A stretch of DNA of 64,000 nt from Lateolabrax maculatus (Eukaryota; Chordata; Actinopteri; Acropomatiformes; Lateolabracidae): NCBI GenBank assembly GCA_031216445.1, contig CM062196.1:1122501-1186500 (forward strand), in the 5' to 3' direction. How positions within the stretch are numbered: the first letter of the stretch is position 1; every line of letters starts with the position of its first letter. This document shows positions 12,030 to 24,329 of this stretch, piece by piece. A program made the translations under genes and the position numbers. Under the pieces are notes generated by a model, which searched no databases, had not been told where the DNA came from, and saw only the letters and a program-made list of their open reading frames with translations.

Positions 12030-14015
12030 TGAGCAATAATTAATTAACAACTTTAAAACTGCCCCAGCTCATAGATACCAAGTTAGAAAGCGAGGTTGAA
12101 ATAAGGGAGAGTTAGTTGAGACACTTTAACGTTACTGCTGGTTGTCTCTCTAGTTTTAGCTAAATGATAAATATAAGACCTAATATAATTAGCAGCAGGC
12201 ATATACCCAAATACCATGATTTACCCTATTTACCATCCTGCCACCATGGTTTTCACTGTTAATGTTGTGATTTGACTTTTGGTGAAGTTCCCAAATTATT
12301 ACGATCATGATAATCATAAACATTTCCAGGAATACTTATGTTAGTGTTAAAATATAGTAAAATTATACTTTCACTATGATCCTCATGGATTTAATCACAC
12401 TTCACAAACTGAACAGTGAACTGTATATCGAAGATTTGTTGGACTTTACAAATGAAATAACGTTTATACACTCTATTATACGTCACTTTATTTATTATTT
12501 TGGTCCTCAGACCTTCATGAAGTAAAATACATGAATTGACTTAAAGTGTGCAGGATTTTTTGGTTCTTTCACAGTCAGGGTTTATGATCTTATGCACCCG
12601 CCTGACTTTTGGGAGTGTAAGATCTTTGTGGTAAGTATTTCCTGCTGGGTGTTAATAGTTACAATGAAGAACCTTACAACATAGCACAGTTACAAGCCAC
12701 TAGAGTGACTGCACACCATTTCCACATTACCACTATCAGAGACTGCATGTTTGATTCTTAACTCTCTGTGCACTGGTTCAAATTTATATCCTATTTTCTA
12801 AAATTGAATCATCAGTGCAGCTAATGTGTTGGGATGTGGCCATTAGAGGGCAACACAACCACACTGATCCCTCCATGATCCCTCCATGATTCTTATTCTT
12901 ATATTTTCTAATACACATGTGAATATATATTCTACATACTGTAGCATGATGTTCTAATAACTCTAAATTACTTGATTTTAAAGATAAAACTGTTAAAACA
13001 AGTCTGTGAAAATCAAAGACAGAACAGGCTAATTCAGTTCTCATTAGAATGTAGTTTTTTGATTTTGGCTTGTAGTTAAATATCAAAAACTCCACCTCAG
13101 CTGGACGTGTCAACCTGAACACAGATGTTTGGAAAACCAGTAATGTATTATTCGCACATTGTCACAGCACAGGTAGAACTGGAAAAATAATAGGCTTTTA
13201 GGTCTTGGGGATTTAATTTCCGCAAAGCCTTGTGGTTCTACCAGCTATTAACCGGCCATACATCTGGAAAAAGGCTTTTGGTTCAATCAAGAAGAAAAGG
13301 ATGCAGGCCCATGTGAGCTTGACTAACCCCAGGTAAAGATAATGAAGTATACTATGCTATTGCAGTTTGCAGCTTATGCTTTAGACTGGGGATAGCTCGT
13401 GATTGACAAGTCGTTACCACGGCAACCGCCAATCAGGATAGAGTCAGCTCCACCCTCTCGTCCAAATGACGTCACTTCTGGCTCCAAAAAACCAAGATTC
13501 AAACCTTCATTCAGTCTGTGGTTATACCCTCATGAAACCAGCCTGGATGTTTGTGCAATGATCAGCAGAAGGCAGCACAATACCAAATATACTTCTCATG
13601 ACTCCGGCAAGACTGTTAGTTTAACATTACTGTTAGTTAGTTTTAGCTAAATGATAAATATCAGATTGTACATGAGCAGCAGGCGTATACCCAAATGCAA
13701 TGATTTACCCTTTTATTTGATATCCTACTACCATTTTTTACCTTTTTTTTTTTTTATTTGACTCTTACCGCAGTTCCAAAATCTACCACAGCAGTTTACG
13801 TCCACCCTTTTGTTTTGACTCTGCAAGAAAACTAACATTTGGCTCTCATCCACCTTTCTGAGGTCAAACTGTATTCAGCAATATTTAATTAACAACTTTA
13901 AGACTGCGCCGGCTTAGTAAGATAGGTTGAACAGCAGGTACAAAAAAACAGTTTAACATTACTGTTGTCCATCTAGTTTTGGCTAAAAGATAAATATCAG
14001 ATTTTACATGATGTA
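12030..14015. repeat. Degenerate direct repeats downstream of the SAMD9-like gene
   Basis: Related blocks occur at about 12035-12250, 13600-13740 and 13877-14005. They share 'ttaattaacaacttta', 'agctaaatgataaatat', 'gcagcaggc(a/g)tatacccaa' and 'atgatttaccc'. No gene is seen. At 13395-13500 lies a further element ('cggcaaccgccaatcaggat') related to 48190-48280, containing TGACGTCA. Confidence 0.65.
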
Positions 14016-14212
14016 ATTTGTCTGTATGTATTATTTATATTTATTTGTATTTGTAAGTACTCAAGTTATTTCAGGTACCATTATGTACATTTTGTGAATT
14101 TCTGGTGAATGTAGCCTATGTTAAATGACATTAAGTTATCAACTTTGAGATCAGATACCAGCCACATTGAACTGACCAGACTTTTTAATTCTTTGACTGT
14201 GTGGAAATGTGA

Positions 14213-14218
14213 TTTATT
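14213..14218 (-). promoter_or_regulatory. Possible polyadenylation signal of the SAMD9-like gene
   Basis: On the minus strand this reads AATAAA followed by 'tcacatttcc', about 1.4 kb after the stop at 15632. Another AATAAA is at 14424-14429. Which one is used cannot be decided from sequence. Confidence 0.35.
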
Positions 14219-14989
14219 GACATCACAGGACATGAACAAAGACAATAAACAGTAGTCTTACACGTCAAACATGAGACTTGATATGTCAGCTTGCTAGAAA
14301 GCCCACAGAAATATTAATGCTGCTGTTACGTGTCACAGATTTCATACTTCAGATGTCTACTGAGTCAAGGTTACAATGATTAAATAATATTAACAATTAA
14401 AACAATACAAAAGATGTGATTTTTTTATTGCATAGTTTAGGATTATACATTTGGAGTCGACAAATAATTTACTACGGTAAAAACCTTATAGAAAACCTGA
14501 TGTCTACAACAACCACATTTCTCACCTAAAAAACAGAAAATATTCACCTTTACTCTTATTTGTTCAATAATGTTTATAATAATGTTAATGTAAAGTGCAA
14601 ATACAAAATTACTGAGAGATCAGTGGTTATTAACTGGGCTCCTTGATCTCATTGTCTTCAAGAAAATGAGCAATAGTTTTAATAGCAGTATTGTAAACTA
14701 CTGTACGATATTTTTATCTGCAGATACATAAATAGGTGAAGACAACAAAAACAAAACAACAACAACAGACAACAAATGTTTCTAAAGCTCAGAGGGCTGC
14801 GTTCATGAACTTACTCCAGTGGTGCTCTCAGCGGCCGCTGACTGACCCTGTGGCAGGAAGCTACTGCAGGGTTATTTGGTAATATAGGTAGAGGTATTCA
14901 ACACGCAGGAACTAACATCACTACATCAAAGAATTAACATAAACATTGAAATAACATTATATGCATTTTTTAACATGTTAATTGTTTTA

Positions 14990-15625
14990 TAATTAATTAA
15001 TCAAAATTATTTTTTTCATTTAACAACCCTAACTGCAACAACATCAAAATAACAAAAAACCCTCAAAGTGGATAACAAATGATTAAATGACATAAAAAGA
15101 ATATAAAAAAAAAAATTCATATATAGCTAGAGCTACATGATTTGCATTTAACCCTGCAGTCTGTCTCACTTATCATTTTCTCTTGTGTTTTCCATCAGTG
15201 ACTCACTGGCCGCCACACCTGCTGTCTCAGTGCTTGTGTTGCACTTGTTTGTACAATTAGTACCGCTAACATTAACTACGCTTAACTACTGTATTTTGAT
15301 ATTTACACTTGCAGATCAATAAATTGGAGTCAGTTTTGTGAATGTACAACATCTGCAACAGACAACAAAAACATAAAAAACAAAAACTGCTTAGAAAGTG
15401 GATAACAAATATGTATAAAATAAGGAGTAATATAAAAAGAACATAAAGACATATTCATACACAGAGCTACAGGATTTGCATTTCACGCTGCAATCTGTCT
15501 TACTTATCATTTTCTCTTGTGTTTTTATGAGGGTTGTTTCGAAGTCCACCAGTGACTCAGTGGCTGCCACACCGTTTCTCATGCTGTACAGTTCAGTGCT
15601 TGTGTTGGACTCATTTGTACAATCA
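14990..15625. repeat. Tandem direct duplication in the 3' flank of the SAMD9-like gene
   Basis: About 15050-15270 and 15360-15620 are diverged direct copies. Shared blocks are 'gtggataacaaat', 'gatttgcattt', 'cttatcattttctcttgtgt', 'cagtgactca(c/g)tggc' and 'cagtgcttgtgtt'. The second copy reaches almost to the stop codon. The duplication probably lies in the 3' UTR. Confidence 0.7.
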
Positions 15626-15631
15626 ACTATC

Positions 15632-18600
15632 CTAGTTTTCATACTGGATATCATAAGCAAGGGGTCCATTGATAGCAAAACCAAGGTAGAAAGAAACCTT
15701 TTCTGTGCTGAGGCCACTTCTTATACCAGCAATGAGAGCTGGACGCACGGGGATTTTCACTTTTCCATAATTGGCATACACCTCTCCTTGCTCAATGGTT
15801 CCACTGACTCGATGAAGCCGGTTGATAATTGCTTTGTCTTTAAATATATCTCCATTCCGCCAAAGTTGTGCCAAGGCGTCACGACGCATCTTTTTAAAAT
15901 TCTCATCTAGTCGTGGTTTAGAAACAAGCCTTTTGAGTCCCTCTTCTTTCCCTAAGTAGAGGTGGGCAACAGTGCTCCTATTTCGAAACAGTGCAGTCAG
16001 GCGCTTGTGAGATGACTTTCGAATTGCTCTCACATATGCCCCAATTTCTGTGTTTTCCTCAGTTGGACTTGGCCAGAACAACAGCAGAGCCAGGTAGTAT
16101 GGGTCTGGGAAGGGATACCCATGTCCTACATCTTGCAGAGTTTTCAAAAGGAGATCAGAGAGGTGGCTGCGACTCTTTACATGTTTAGACTTTGGTTTCA
16201 AAAGGTAAAGAACTATGTTTGACAAAATGTAATTGATTGTTTCCTTTGTCTTTTGTTTGTTGTTGACAAATTGCTGTTGTTGTGGTTGTTGCAAAAATGC
16301 ATAGCATTCTGTGATCCCCTCCATCTCTTCGGCAGGTTTGTCCAAATGCTGAAGAATCCCTGTAAATGTATCTGCTTGGTTCTTCTCAAGAAACAATCTA
16401 TGTTCTTCAATAGCGATTTTCAAATTGAAATTAGGATTGTTTTGTTGTTCTTTTTTTATTTCCTCTGGTGCAGTGCAAAAAAGATTCACAAAGTCTTTAA
16501 AAAGACCACAGATTGTCCGACGATTTTTTGAATCAAACTCTGAATTCCTCCCTTTTATATATGTGAAATAACAGTCAAGAATTTCGAATGTGTCTTTTAC
16601 TTCAGTTTTCAAATTGTGTAGAAACAGTTCGTGTTCTTTGATGATCTCCACGTATCTGTTGTTGATCTCATTGTCCTCCTTATACACGCTGGTGATTGGG
16701 ATTGATTTTTGCAGAAAGCTCTGCAAGTACCTCTTCTTCATTGGATCACTATCCGCAAAGAACGGCAATCTGCGTAGTAACTCAAAGACCAGGAAAGCAA
16801 TTTCCAGCACACCCACATAGCCATAGACATTGTATGACTTTCTGGGATAGTCCTCCGACTCGTCATCAGCAGCTTCCTCCCCAGGTTCATCCTCTGTACT
16901 TGCCAGCTCTTGAGCCCTTTTAAACGCTGTGATAGCATTGTTCGCTATTTTAATGTTTGTGTTTAAGTCTTCTGGATTGCATGATGTCTCCTGCTTTTCT
17001 CTGTGGTTGTTAGATTTTAAATTGCTTTTGTGAATCTGCCCAATTGTGTCAAATGTGTATGGGTTTTCCTTGATGTTCTTGGCCTTTTCAGCCCATTTCA
17101 CAGCCTCTGGGAAGTCGCGCTCATTGATGTACAAATATCTCGCCAGTGCCTGAGGAATAGATGCACTAGTCACAAACCGGGATGATGCTTTCACAAAGAT
17201 TTCCTGGACAGTTTGTCTCCCTTGCTGGTTGTGGATTTTGCCTATGAGAGGAGAAAATGGTTCTCTCTCATCTCCATCTTTCTTCCGCTGCCTTTCAATC
17301 AACATCTGTTGAATTGAGAGCATGAATCTGTGTTTGACAACTTCAACACTGAAGAACAGATCACAGTGAAGAATCGCCATAGTGATATCACTTACTTTTA
17401 AATAGCAGCTTCTCTCCAACTCTTCTAGACACGCAGATGCTATGGAGTGATGAAGGATTCGGATTCCCCTGTATCCTCCCCATTCTTCAACTGTGTCGAT
17501 GATGAGAAGGTTTGAATATGGCTTCATTCTGTCCATTACACTGTCCTCTTGCCAGCGAATCATTTTCATCCCAAAGAAATCCTCAGAGAGAGAGAGAGAG
17601 ATTTCAGATTCTGCTACATAGGTGTTAAGAAGGGCTAGAAAGGCAAACAGTTGGGCCTTCTTTGAGCTGAAATCAAAGTTTTCCAGCGTGTTACGAGCAA
17701 GGTCATCAATGTATTTTTTGTCAAAATTGCTCTTCATGATCATGAAGCTGTAAAAGTTTTCAGGTTTTTCATGAATTTCTTTGAGGTCTTTGAATTTATT
17801 TTTACACTCCTTCTGTTCTTCTTGTGTCAATGAAGCAGTTATGTATTGACAAGGTCCTCGATTGTGCCTGTATTGCTCCTTTGGGCAATGGGAACGAACA
17901 CAATGAAGGATGATGACTTTGCAGTTTGGGGCATCATCCACATTTATGTTTAAGCTGTCCTCTACTGCAGCTTTATGTATGCACTTCACAAGATCGTGAG
18001 CGTTCTCGGTTTCTTTTGAATCATCCACTAACAGCAAAACGGGAGATGGTTTCTCACTTTCAAGTTTCATGAGCCTTCTGACTTGGATGGCAACTTCTGT
18101 CTTTGGCAGCGCGTTGTCTTTCAGCACAGCACATCTGAACTCTTGACGGAGATCCCACATCACATGCATTGCTAAGGTGGTACCGCCACAGCCTGGATGG
18201 TGAAAGAGATTGAGCAGAGCACACATGTCTTTTGAATCTTTCAACAGAGACCTAATCATCTTCTTCACATTTTCATACTTGTCCCTCTTGACAAATGGCT
18301 TCTCTTTGTCTTTGTCACAGAAGTAGAAGTTCCACCATTTGACTTTGCCTCCTTTGTAGAATTCCTCCTCAACTTTGATTCTGAAGTCATGAAACTCTGG
18401 ACTGTTTTCATCATAAATGTTTTCACACTGATTTTGACACAAAATATCCAAAGAAGTTATCAGATCTTCATCCTTCTGTTTCAGGACAACAGCGCTGGAA
18501 CCAGAGGATGGAAGCAGCCTTCCAGATGACTGATTGAATGGTCCCAGTGCCATTATGGTTCCATTGATCTCACTGAGTGTCAGTTCATTTATGGATAAAT

Positions 18601-21184
18601 GGTCAATGTCAAAGTCGCACTTTTCTTGTATCAGCTCGCTCCATTTCTCATACGTGCTCTGAGATTCACAAATATTGATGATGCTTTCCTCTTCAGTGTG
18701 TTTTATGAAAGACTTGTAGGTGTCAAAGACAGGGTCTTTCTCAGTGTCCACAGGTGAAAGTAGGAGGAATATGATGAGATTTCTTCCATGGAGAAGAACT
18801 TCAGGATTACAAATGAATGAAACCAACTGATCTACAACTCTGCAAGATTTCCTCAGCCAGTTCTTATAGTCTAACTCCCTTTCCGAGTCGCTGTCAAGGT
18901 CATGTCTGCCATTGCAGAAGACCCAGCTGGTCTGTTTGTAGAGGTTAAGGTCTTTTATCACTGAGTCAGTCTGTCCTTTGTATTGTGAAGGGGTATGCAG
19001 ATTGGCCACCCTTGACTCTCTGTATGAATGACAAAGTCCACCTGGAGCATGAGAGTTGGGGTCAAAGTCTAACACACAGAATAGTTTCAGCTTACTCAAA
19101 AACTGGAGATACTGCACTTGTTCTGGACTGCTCTTGTTTACAACAACAACAAATCTGTTATAGTTTTCCAGTGAGTTCCCACCACAAGTTAACAAGTTCT
19201 TCAGTTTGTCACCCTGGTTAGCTTCTTTCTTCACGTCTTTTGAAAGACACTGCTGCGCCAGTTGACCTGTATGAACAGTAAAATAAATATATTACAAAAT
19301 AAAATAAAAAGGTTAAGGCTGGTGTTATTCTATATTTTTCTTACTGTCAGCAAATCCCATGAAAAAAATGAAACCATCAATATATTGACAAGTCCGTCTC
19401 TTATACATTTTTGTGATTTCCTGTCTGTGGCTCTCAGCTCCAAGCCCATTGGTTCCTATTGAACACCTCACAGATACATAGTTTTCTTTTTTAAAAAGGC
19501 TCGGTAATTTCCTAAAACAGCTGCTCACTATAGTTTTTATTAAACGTTACTCACAGGAGTATTTGGGGAAGCAGGGCGGTGTGTGTGGGATTGAGTCAAA
19601 ATAAACTAGTGTCAAGTCAATTTTATTTGTATAGCGCCAAATCATAACAAAAGTTATCTCAAGACACTTTTCACATAGAGTAGGTCTAGACCATACTCTT
19701 TAAAATATAAATTTTTTAAGTGTGTGTTTCATGGTCATGAAGGAACATGTGACCCAGTGTAACAGTGTGGCTCATTGCTGTTTTTGAACAATGGAGCTCT
19801 ATGACACAGAGGAAGAAGATATATGAGGCTTTGAATGCTCAGGTAATTCTTGTTTGTAGGATTAATTCATTGTTTCTTTGGTTTTGGTCTTTGAGATTTG
19901 TTGACAGTAGTAATCTAAAAGATTTAATTAAATGTGTGAGTCAGTCAGCAAGATGGGATAGGAAATATTACAAAATAACGCAGATTATCAGTAAAATACA
20001 AAAAAAAGTTAATGCAAATTAACTTTTTGAACCATTTTTTACATTGGTTGTCTTACCCATGTTCTTTTCCAGCTCACGAGCGAGTTCACACTGATGGATT
20101 TCTCGCAGAGTGTCTAGTGTGACTCGTAAAGCCTCATCGCTTCCATAGTGGTCAGTCAATAACTTAGCGGTGTCCATGGTGTCTGGACCCCTCAGTTTAC
20201 CCCGAGGAATAGGTTTTTGCTTGGATTTAGTGTATTGTTGTAAGTAGAAATGAAAACGTTTTAGTTCTTCTTCTATAAGGTTGTCGAGGATTTTCTGGAT
20301 CTCCACAGTGGTCTTGGATAGGACTGTGGTCTGCACAAAGAAACAGAAGTTAATATTTCACTATTTCGAAAGGCTCTATTAACAGGCTGGATGCAATATT
20401 TCATATACTATTATGTATAAAACAACAAAGATTTTACCACAACAGTTTCTTTTCTCCTTGCCCCCATGTTCTGTGGCTTTGGCTGCTGAATTTCCTCCTT
20501 CTCTGAAGCTGTCCTGAATGGCTGTTGAGCTTTTCCAGATTCATTTCCCACTATTTCATATTTTTTTGATTCAGTTTTGTTGATGACTGTTGATGATGGT
20601 TCTGGTTGTTTGGTTGCTTTGGCCTGAGCCAGACTCAGTTCAGACTGAATGGGGTCTGGAGCTTCTTTTTGGTCTGTGTTGGTGTGAAGCTTGGGTTGCA
20701 GTGTCGGTTCTGTTTCGTCATTCAACTTACGGAGTTCAGCCAGAATCTTTACAGCAGGACCGCTTTTCACTTCCAGGTCCAGAAGATCCTGCTTCTTAAA
20801 GCAAACAAGGCAATCTCCAGACACATCTTCCTCTTGGAGCCGTTCTGCATATTTGCTGTATAAGTTCACATGCTGCAGTAACCACTGGTTCACTTGCTCC
20901 TTTGTCCAGTTTTCCACATATGATGGAAACTGTGATTCCCATTTTGATCCTTTTTTTAGACTTTCTAGATAAGATGTGATTTTGACAGCAGGGCCGTGTT
21001 TTATTCCCAAGTCCAATATGTCTGTTTTTTCAAAGTCAACTAAAGAGTCGCCTGACACTTCCTCTTCAGAGAATCTGTCGGCACAAGTCTCATGAACTTT
21101 GACCTCTGTCATCAGCCACCGGTGGACGTCTTCCTCCGCCCATTTTTCAATCAGAGGTGGTGGATTTGTTGTTGAGCGTCTCAT
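15632..21184 (-). CDS. SAM-SAM-pyrin-SAMD9-core STAND NTPase (SAMD9/SAMD9L-like)
   Basis: Three coding exons join in phase: 21184-20438 (249 codons), 20330-20057 (ends one base into a codon) and 19266-15632. The total is 4656 nt, 1551 residues, close to human SAMD9 and SAMD9L (about 1590). The start ATG at 21184 follows an acceptor and the leader 'TTGATCCAAA', also present before the ATG at 31222. Domains: SAM about 12-76; second SAM about 90-156; a low-complexity linker; pyrin (DAPIN) about 250-340 with 'EELKRFHFYL' and 'MDTAKLLTDHYG'; then the SAMD9 core from about 342, comprising the SIR2-like region ('SWVFCNGRHD'), a P-loop NTPase with 'HHPGCGGTT' at about 696-704 and Walker B 'VLLLVDD' at about 750, the TPR-like region, and the OB-fold end ('SFYLGFAINGPLAYDI'). 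The P-loop has GGTT where many NTPases have GKT/S, as in the SAMD9 family. The AlbA_2 (Schlafen-like) nuclease domain found between SAM and SIR2-like parts in human SAMD9 is absent. Family role: antiviral, growth-restricting STAND protein. Pyrin signalling here is inferred. Confidence 0.9.
19611..19705. repeat. Teleost interspersed repeat in the pyrin-core intron
   Basis: 'caattttatttgtatagcgc' followed by 'atctcaagacacttttcaca' matches a common fish repeat signature. A related piece is at 57335-57425. It lies in the intron between the pyrin exon and the core exon of the SAMD9-like gene. Confidence 0.65.
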
Positions 21185-22444
21185 TTTGGATCAACTAAAA
21201 ATGAAGCAGTTGAGTAATTGATTAAAATAATGAAAGGTACAGTAAGAAAATACTTTATATTGCTTTCAGAATAAAGATGTCAAAGTTAAAAGAAATGTCA
21301 GTGATTTGACAGACTCCTATGTGAAAATGAACAAAATGCAGTTACATTATGCACTTTAGTTATAAAACTAAAACTAAAAATGAATACATGATCTATCGTG
21401 CACAATTTTTGATGGTACCCAAAATTTTGATTTATTCTTAAACATAACTGTGAATTTGCTTTTGCTAAACAAATCTGTAGTTTAAAGTTTTTCATATAAG
21501 AATATCTAAACAAATAGTTACTGTACTTCTATTTAGCAAACTGTATTTGCCGTAGTATTTATTTCATGCATGTTTTACAGCCCCATGTTCAGATTGACTT
21601 GCCATTTTGTTTCACTTAATTCATTCAGTCTGACCATATGTCAACATTAGCAGGTTTCTTGTTGGCCAAAGAGAATAACTCACCAACAATTTCCATAATG
21701 GATTAATCATTGAAGTCAGTTATTAGGCAAAAAGGCAAATGTTTACTTGTTACAACTTCTCAATGTGAGGATTTGCTGGGGTTTTTTCTGTTTTATATCA
21801 CATTTAATTATATATCTTTGGGTTTTGATGGTTGGTCAGACAAAACAGCAATTTGAAGACATCACATTGGGCTCTAGGGAATCACAATGGCCATTTTTCA
21901 AAAATGTCATAGTCTAAATTATAAATTGATTAATCAAGAAAATAACAGTCAGATAAGTTGATAGTCCAAATGATTGTTAGTTGCAGTTCTTTAGTTTTTT
22001 TTTTTGGTGTTTTTTTTTTCAGTGGCATGCCAAACATCTGGCCCATGCCACATAGGATTATAAGATACTGATATTTTACAAAACATACATCTTCTGATAA
22101 CACACAAACAATATTTGTGCATCATCAATGTTTACAAAATCAATATCTGTTTTATCTAACTAAACAAAGTATTGCGCAGTATAATAATTCATACTTAATT
22201 CTCAGTACCACATCCATATTTTATCATGTCAAATGGATGCAGTTTTGGTTTAGTCGACATATCGAGAAATACTTCACCCAACCCATAGTTACAGAACAAT
22301 TTGCACACATCTCTGAACCATATAAATATCTTTTTGTCAGACTGCTCTCTTCCATATCAAGTAACCGATTCCATAACTGAGCTATACATATCTTCCAGCT
22401 AGTCTCACGTGGCTCCCAACCCATGTCCAACACTCATTTAGCTC

Positions 22445-22550
22445 TCAGTTAATTTTCGGTTTTCCAATGGGCGGAGACAACCAATCAGAACAACGAAACG
22501 CCGTCCTGTCGTACGGGACGTCCTATCAGAAGTTCGGCAAACACATATTT
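22445..22550 (-). promoter_or_regulatory. Candidate promoter of the SAMD9-like gene
   Basis: A CpG-containing patch in A/T-rich surroundings, 1.3 kb upstream of the minus-strand ATG at 21184. It holds two CCAAT boxes ('ttccaatggg', 'aaccaatcag'), a GC box ('gggcgg') and 'ttttcggttttcc', which resembles an interferon-stimulated response element with one extra base. No 5' UTR exon was located with confidence. Evidence is motif clustering only. Confidence 0.3.
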
Positions 22551-24329
22551 CTTATCAACATAAAGTTTAAGAGCAGTTGTTTGTTCTTCTTTTAGAGAAA
22601 ATGAACCATCCAGTCAGTTTAATACTGCTGCTTAACCATTGGTTATTTATGAAGATGCCTCAATGGCGCTCCTCTCTGTCAGTAATCGCATTAAACCCGC
22701 ACCATATTATTATATTCGCCACCTTCCAGTCATCCCTTCTAATTGTTATTATTATTTTAATTCTTATATGATGAAGGAATCATTTTTAGTTTTTCAATGT
22801 AATTGAAAAATGTAACTAACCATATGCCAATTCTTTGGCAGCTTTTTTTTTTTTTTTTACAATTTGTATTAAAGATATTTAAATTCACTCTCCTCTACAT
22901 TAGTATTATGTCCAGACATGGTTTTAATGTATTTCCAAAAAGTAAAGGAAATATCTTTACAAAGTAGAATAGAGTCTTTCCGCAGTTTTTCTGTCAGAAC
23001 CCATCCTGATAAACAGGATGTGGTTTGAATACTACACTTTTTTTACAGTCATGTCTGCATATCATAGCATTCATAACATAAGCAGCCAGAACATTTCTCA
23101 CCTTCTGAAGTCCTTGTACGCCTCCTCAGACTGGATTTCAGCTGCTGACCATCTCTGCTGATGTTATTTACCTGCACAATCTTCTATTTACTGGAGGTTT
23201 TGTTTAGATTAATACTGTACTACGCAGTGCCAACACCCATCTGTGATGCTAAGGCCCATCCCTACCCAGAAGTGAGCAGGGGCAGCAGCCTATTGGTTCA
23301 TTTTCTATAATGACACTAGGCTGGCCCAATCACATCTCTTCCTGCCCCCCCCTTTTGTAGCCTCTCCTCTTTCCCCCTCTTTCCCTCTCTCTCCTACGGG
23401 TTACTTCCTCTACTGTACTTATGAAGTATCTGTATTTTACTTTTACTCCTTGCATGTGCATGGGAAATCATTGCACAGTTAATATAACATTGTATACTTG
23501 AACACTTAAATTTTATATATATTTATAATTTGAAAAAATATTTCCACTTCTAGCATTACTTGTACTTGTACTTGAGTATGGATATTGTGTATTTCACAGC
23601 AACCTTTGATCACCAAGGAGTCAGTAGAGAGCGACTGTACAGTACACTGGACCACTTGTCCACTTGTCCACAGCACTTATTACTCAGACAGATGTGGACA
23701 AGCTGTAGACTAGACTCAGAAGGCTGTACTCTGTGTTTGAGTATGATTTACTGAAGTTAAGTTGTAAAACTGCAAATACAAACAGAATACACACACATTA
23801 CACAGTTGCATTGGAATATGTGCAACAATATTACAACACTTTTCTTCTTCACAGGTTCCAAATGAGCTAAGTAAAAGTCTTCATAACTTACACAGAAATT
23901 TGCGTCAGCAGAGTGTAACTCAGAAAGCAGTCAGTCTAACAACAACAACATCCTTTTAACAGTGTCTGTGAAGCACCAAACTAAACTACAAAGATAAGTA
24001 ATAATACTCACAGACCAAAAAACTGTGTGTGGCTGCACCGGGCCTGCATGTGCCCTGCTTGGCTGTGCTGTGTGGACTGAAAACCAATATGGAGGATACA
24101 GCATCTAGGGAGGACCTTAAAGGTACAGTACATCGACAGGCCTGTATATGTCAAAAACTTACAACAAACACTGAACAGCAGTGGTTCGGGGAATAGTACA
24201 GTACGCATATTTAAGGGGCCAATTTTTTGTGCCAGTCCAGCCCTGCTGTTAAAGGAATGTGCCTGAATGAATGGAATAATGAATGAATAGGCCTAAAAGT
24301 AGCCTGATGAATGTATCCAAATATAAATA

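Noticed and set aside
15476..15910. 144-residue plus-strand ORF
   Set aside because: Antisense shadow of the SAMD9-like core exon and its duplicated 3' flank; hydrophobic residues come from reading A/T-rich DNA.
19234..19266. Taking the large SAMD9-like ORF as starting at 19234
   Set aside because: The first codon there is GTG. The exon continues upstream in frame to an acceptor at 19267-19268, so it is an internal exon, not a start.
19325..19528. 67-residue minus-strand ORF ending at a good donor ('GFADS' then GTAAGA) between the pyrin and core exons
   Set aside because: No acceptor places its frame in the phase needed (phase 1 in and out), and the residues do not resemble AlbA_2; the direct pyrin-to-core splice is in phase without it.
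22453..22465. Interferon-stimulated response element 'ttttcggttttcc'
   Set aside because: The spacing between the two half-sites is one base too long for a true ISRE; kept only as part of a weak promoter candidate.
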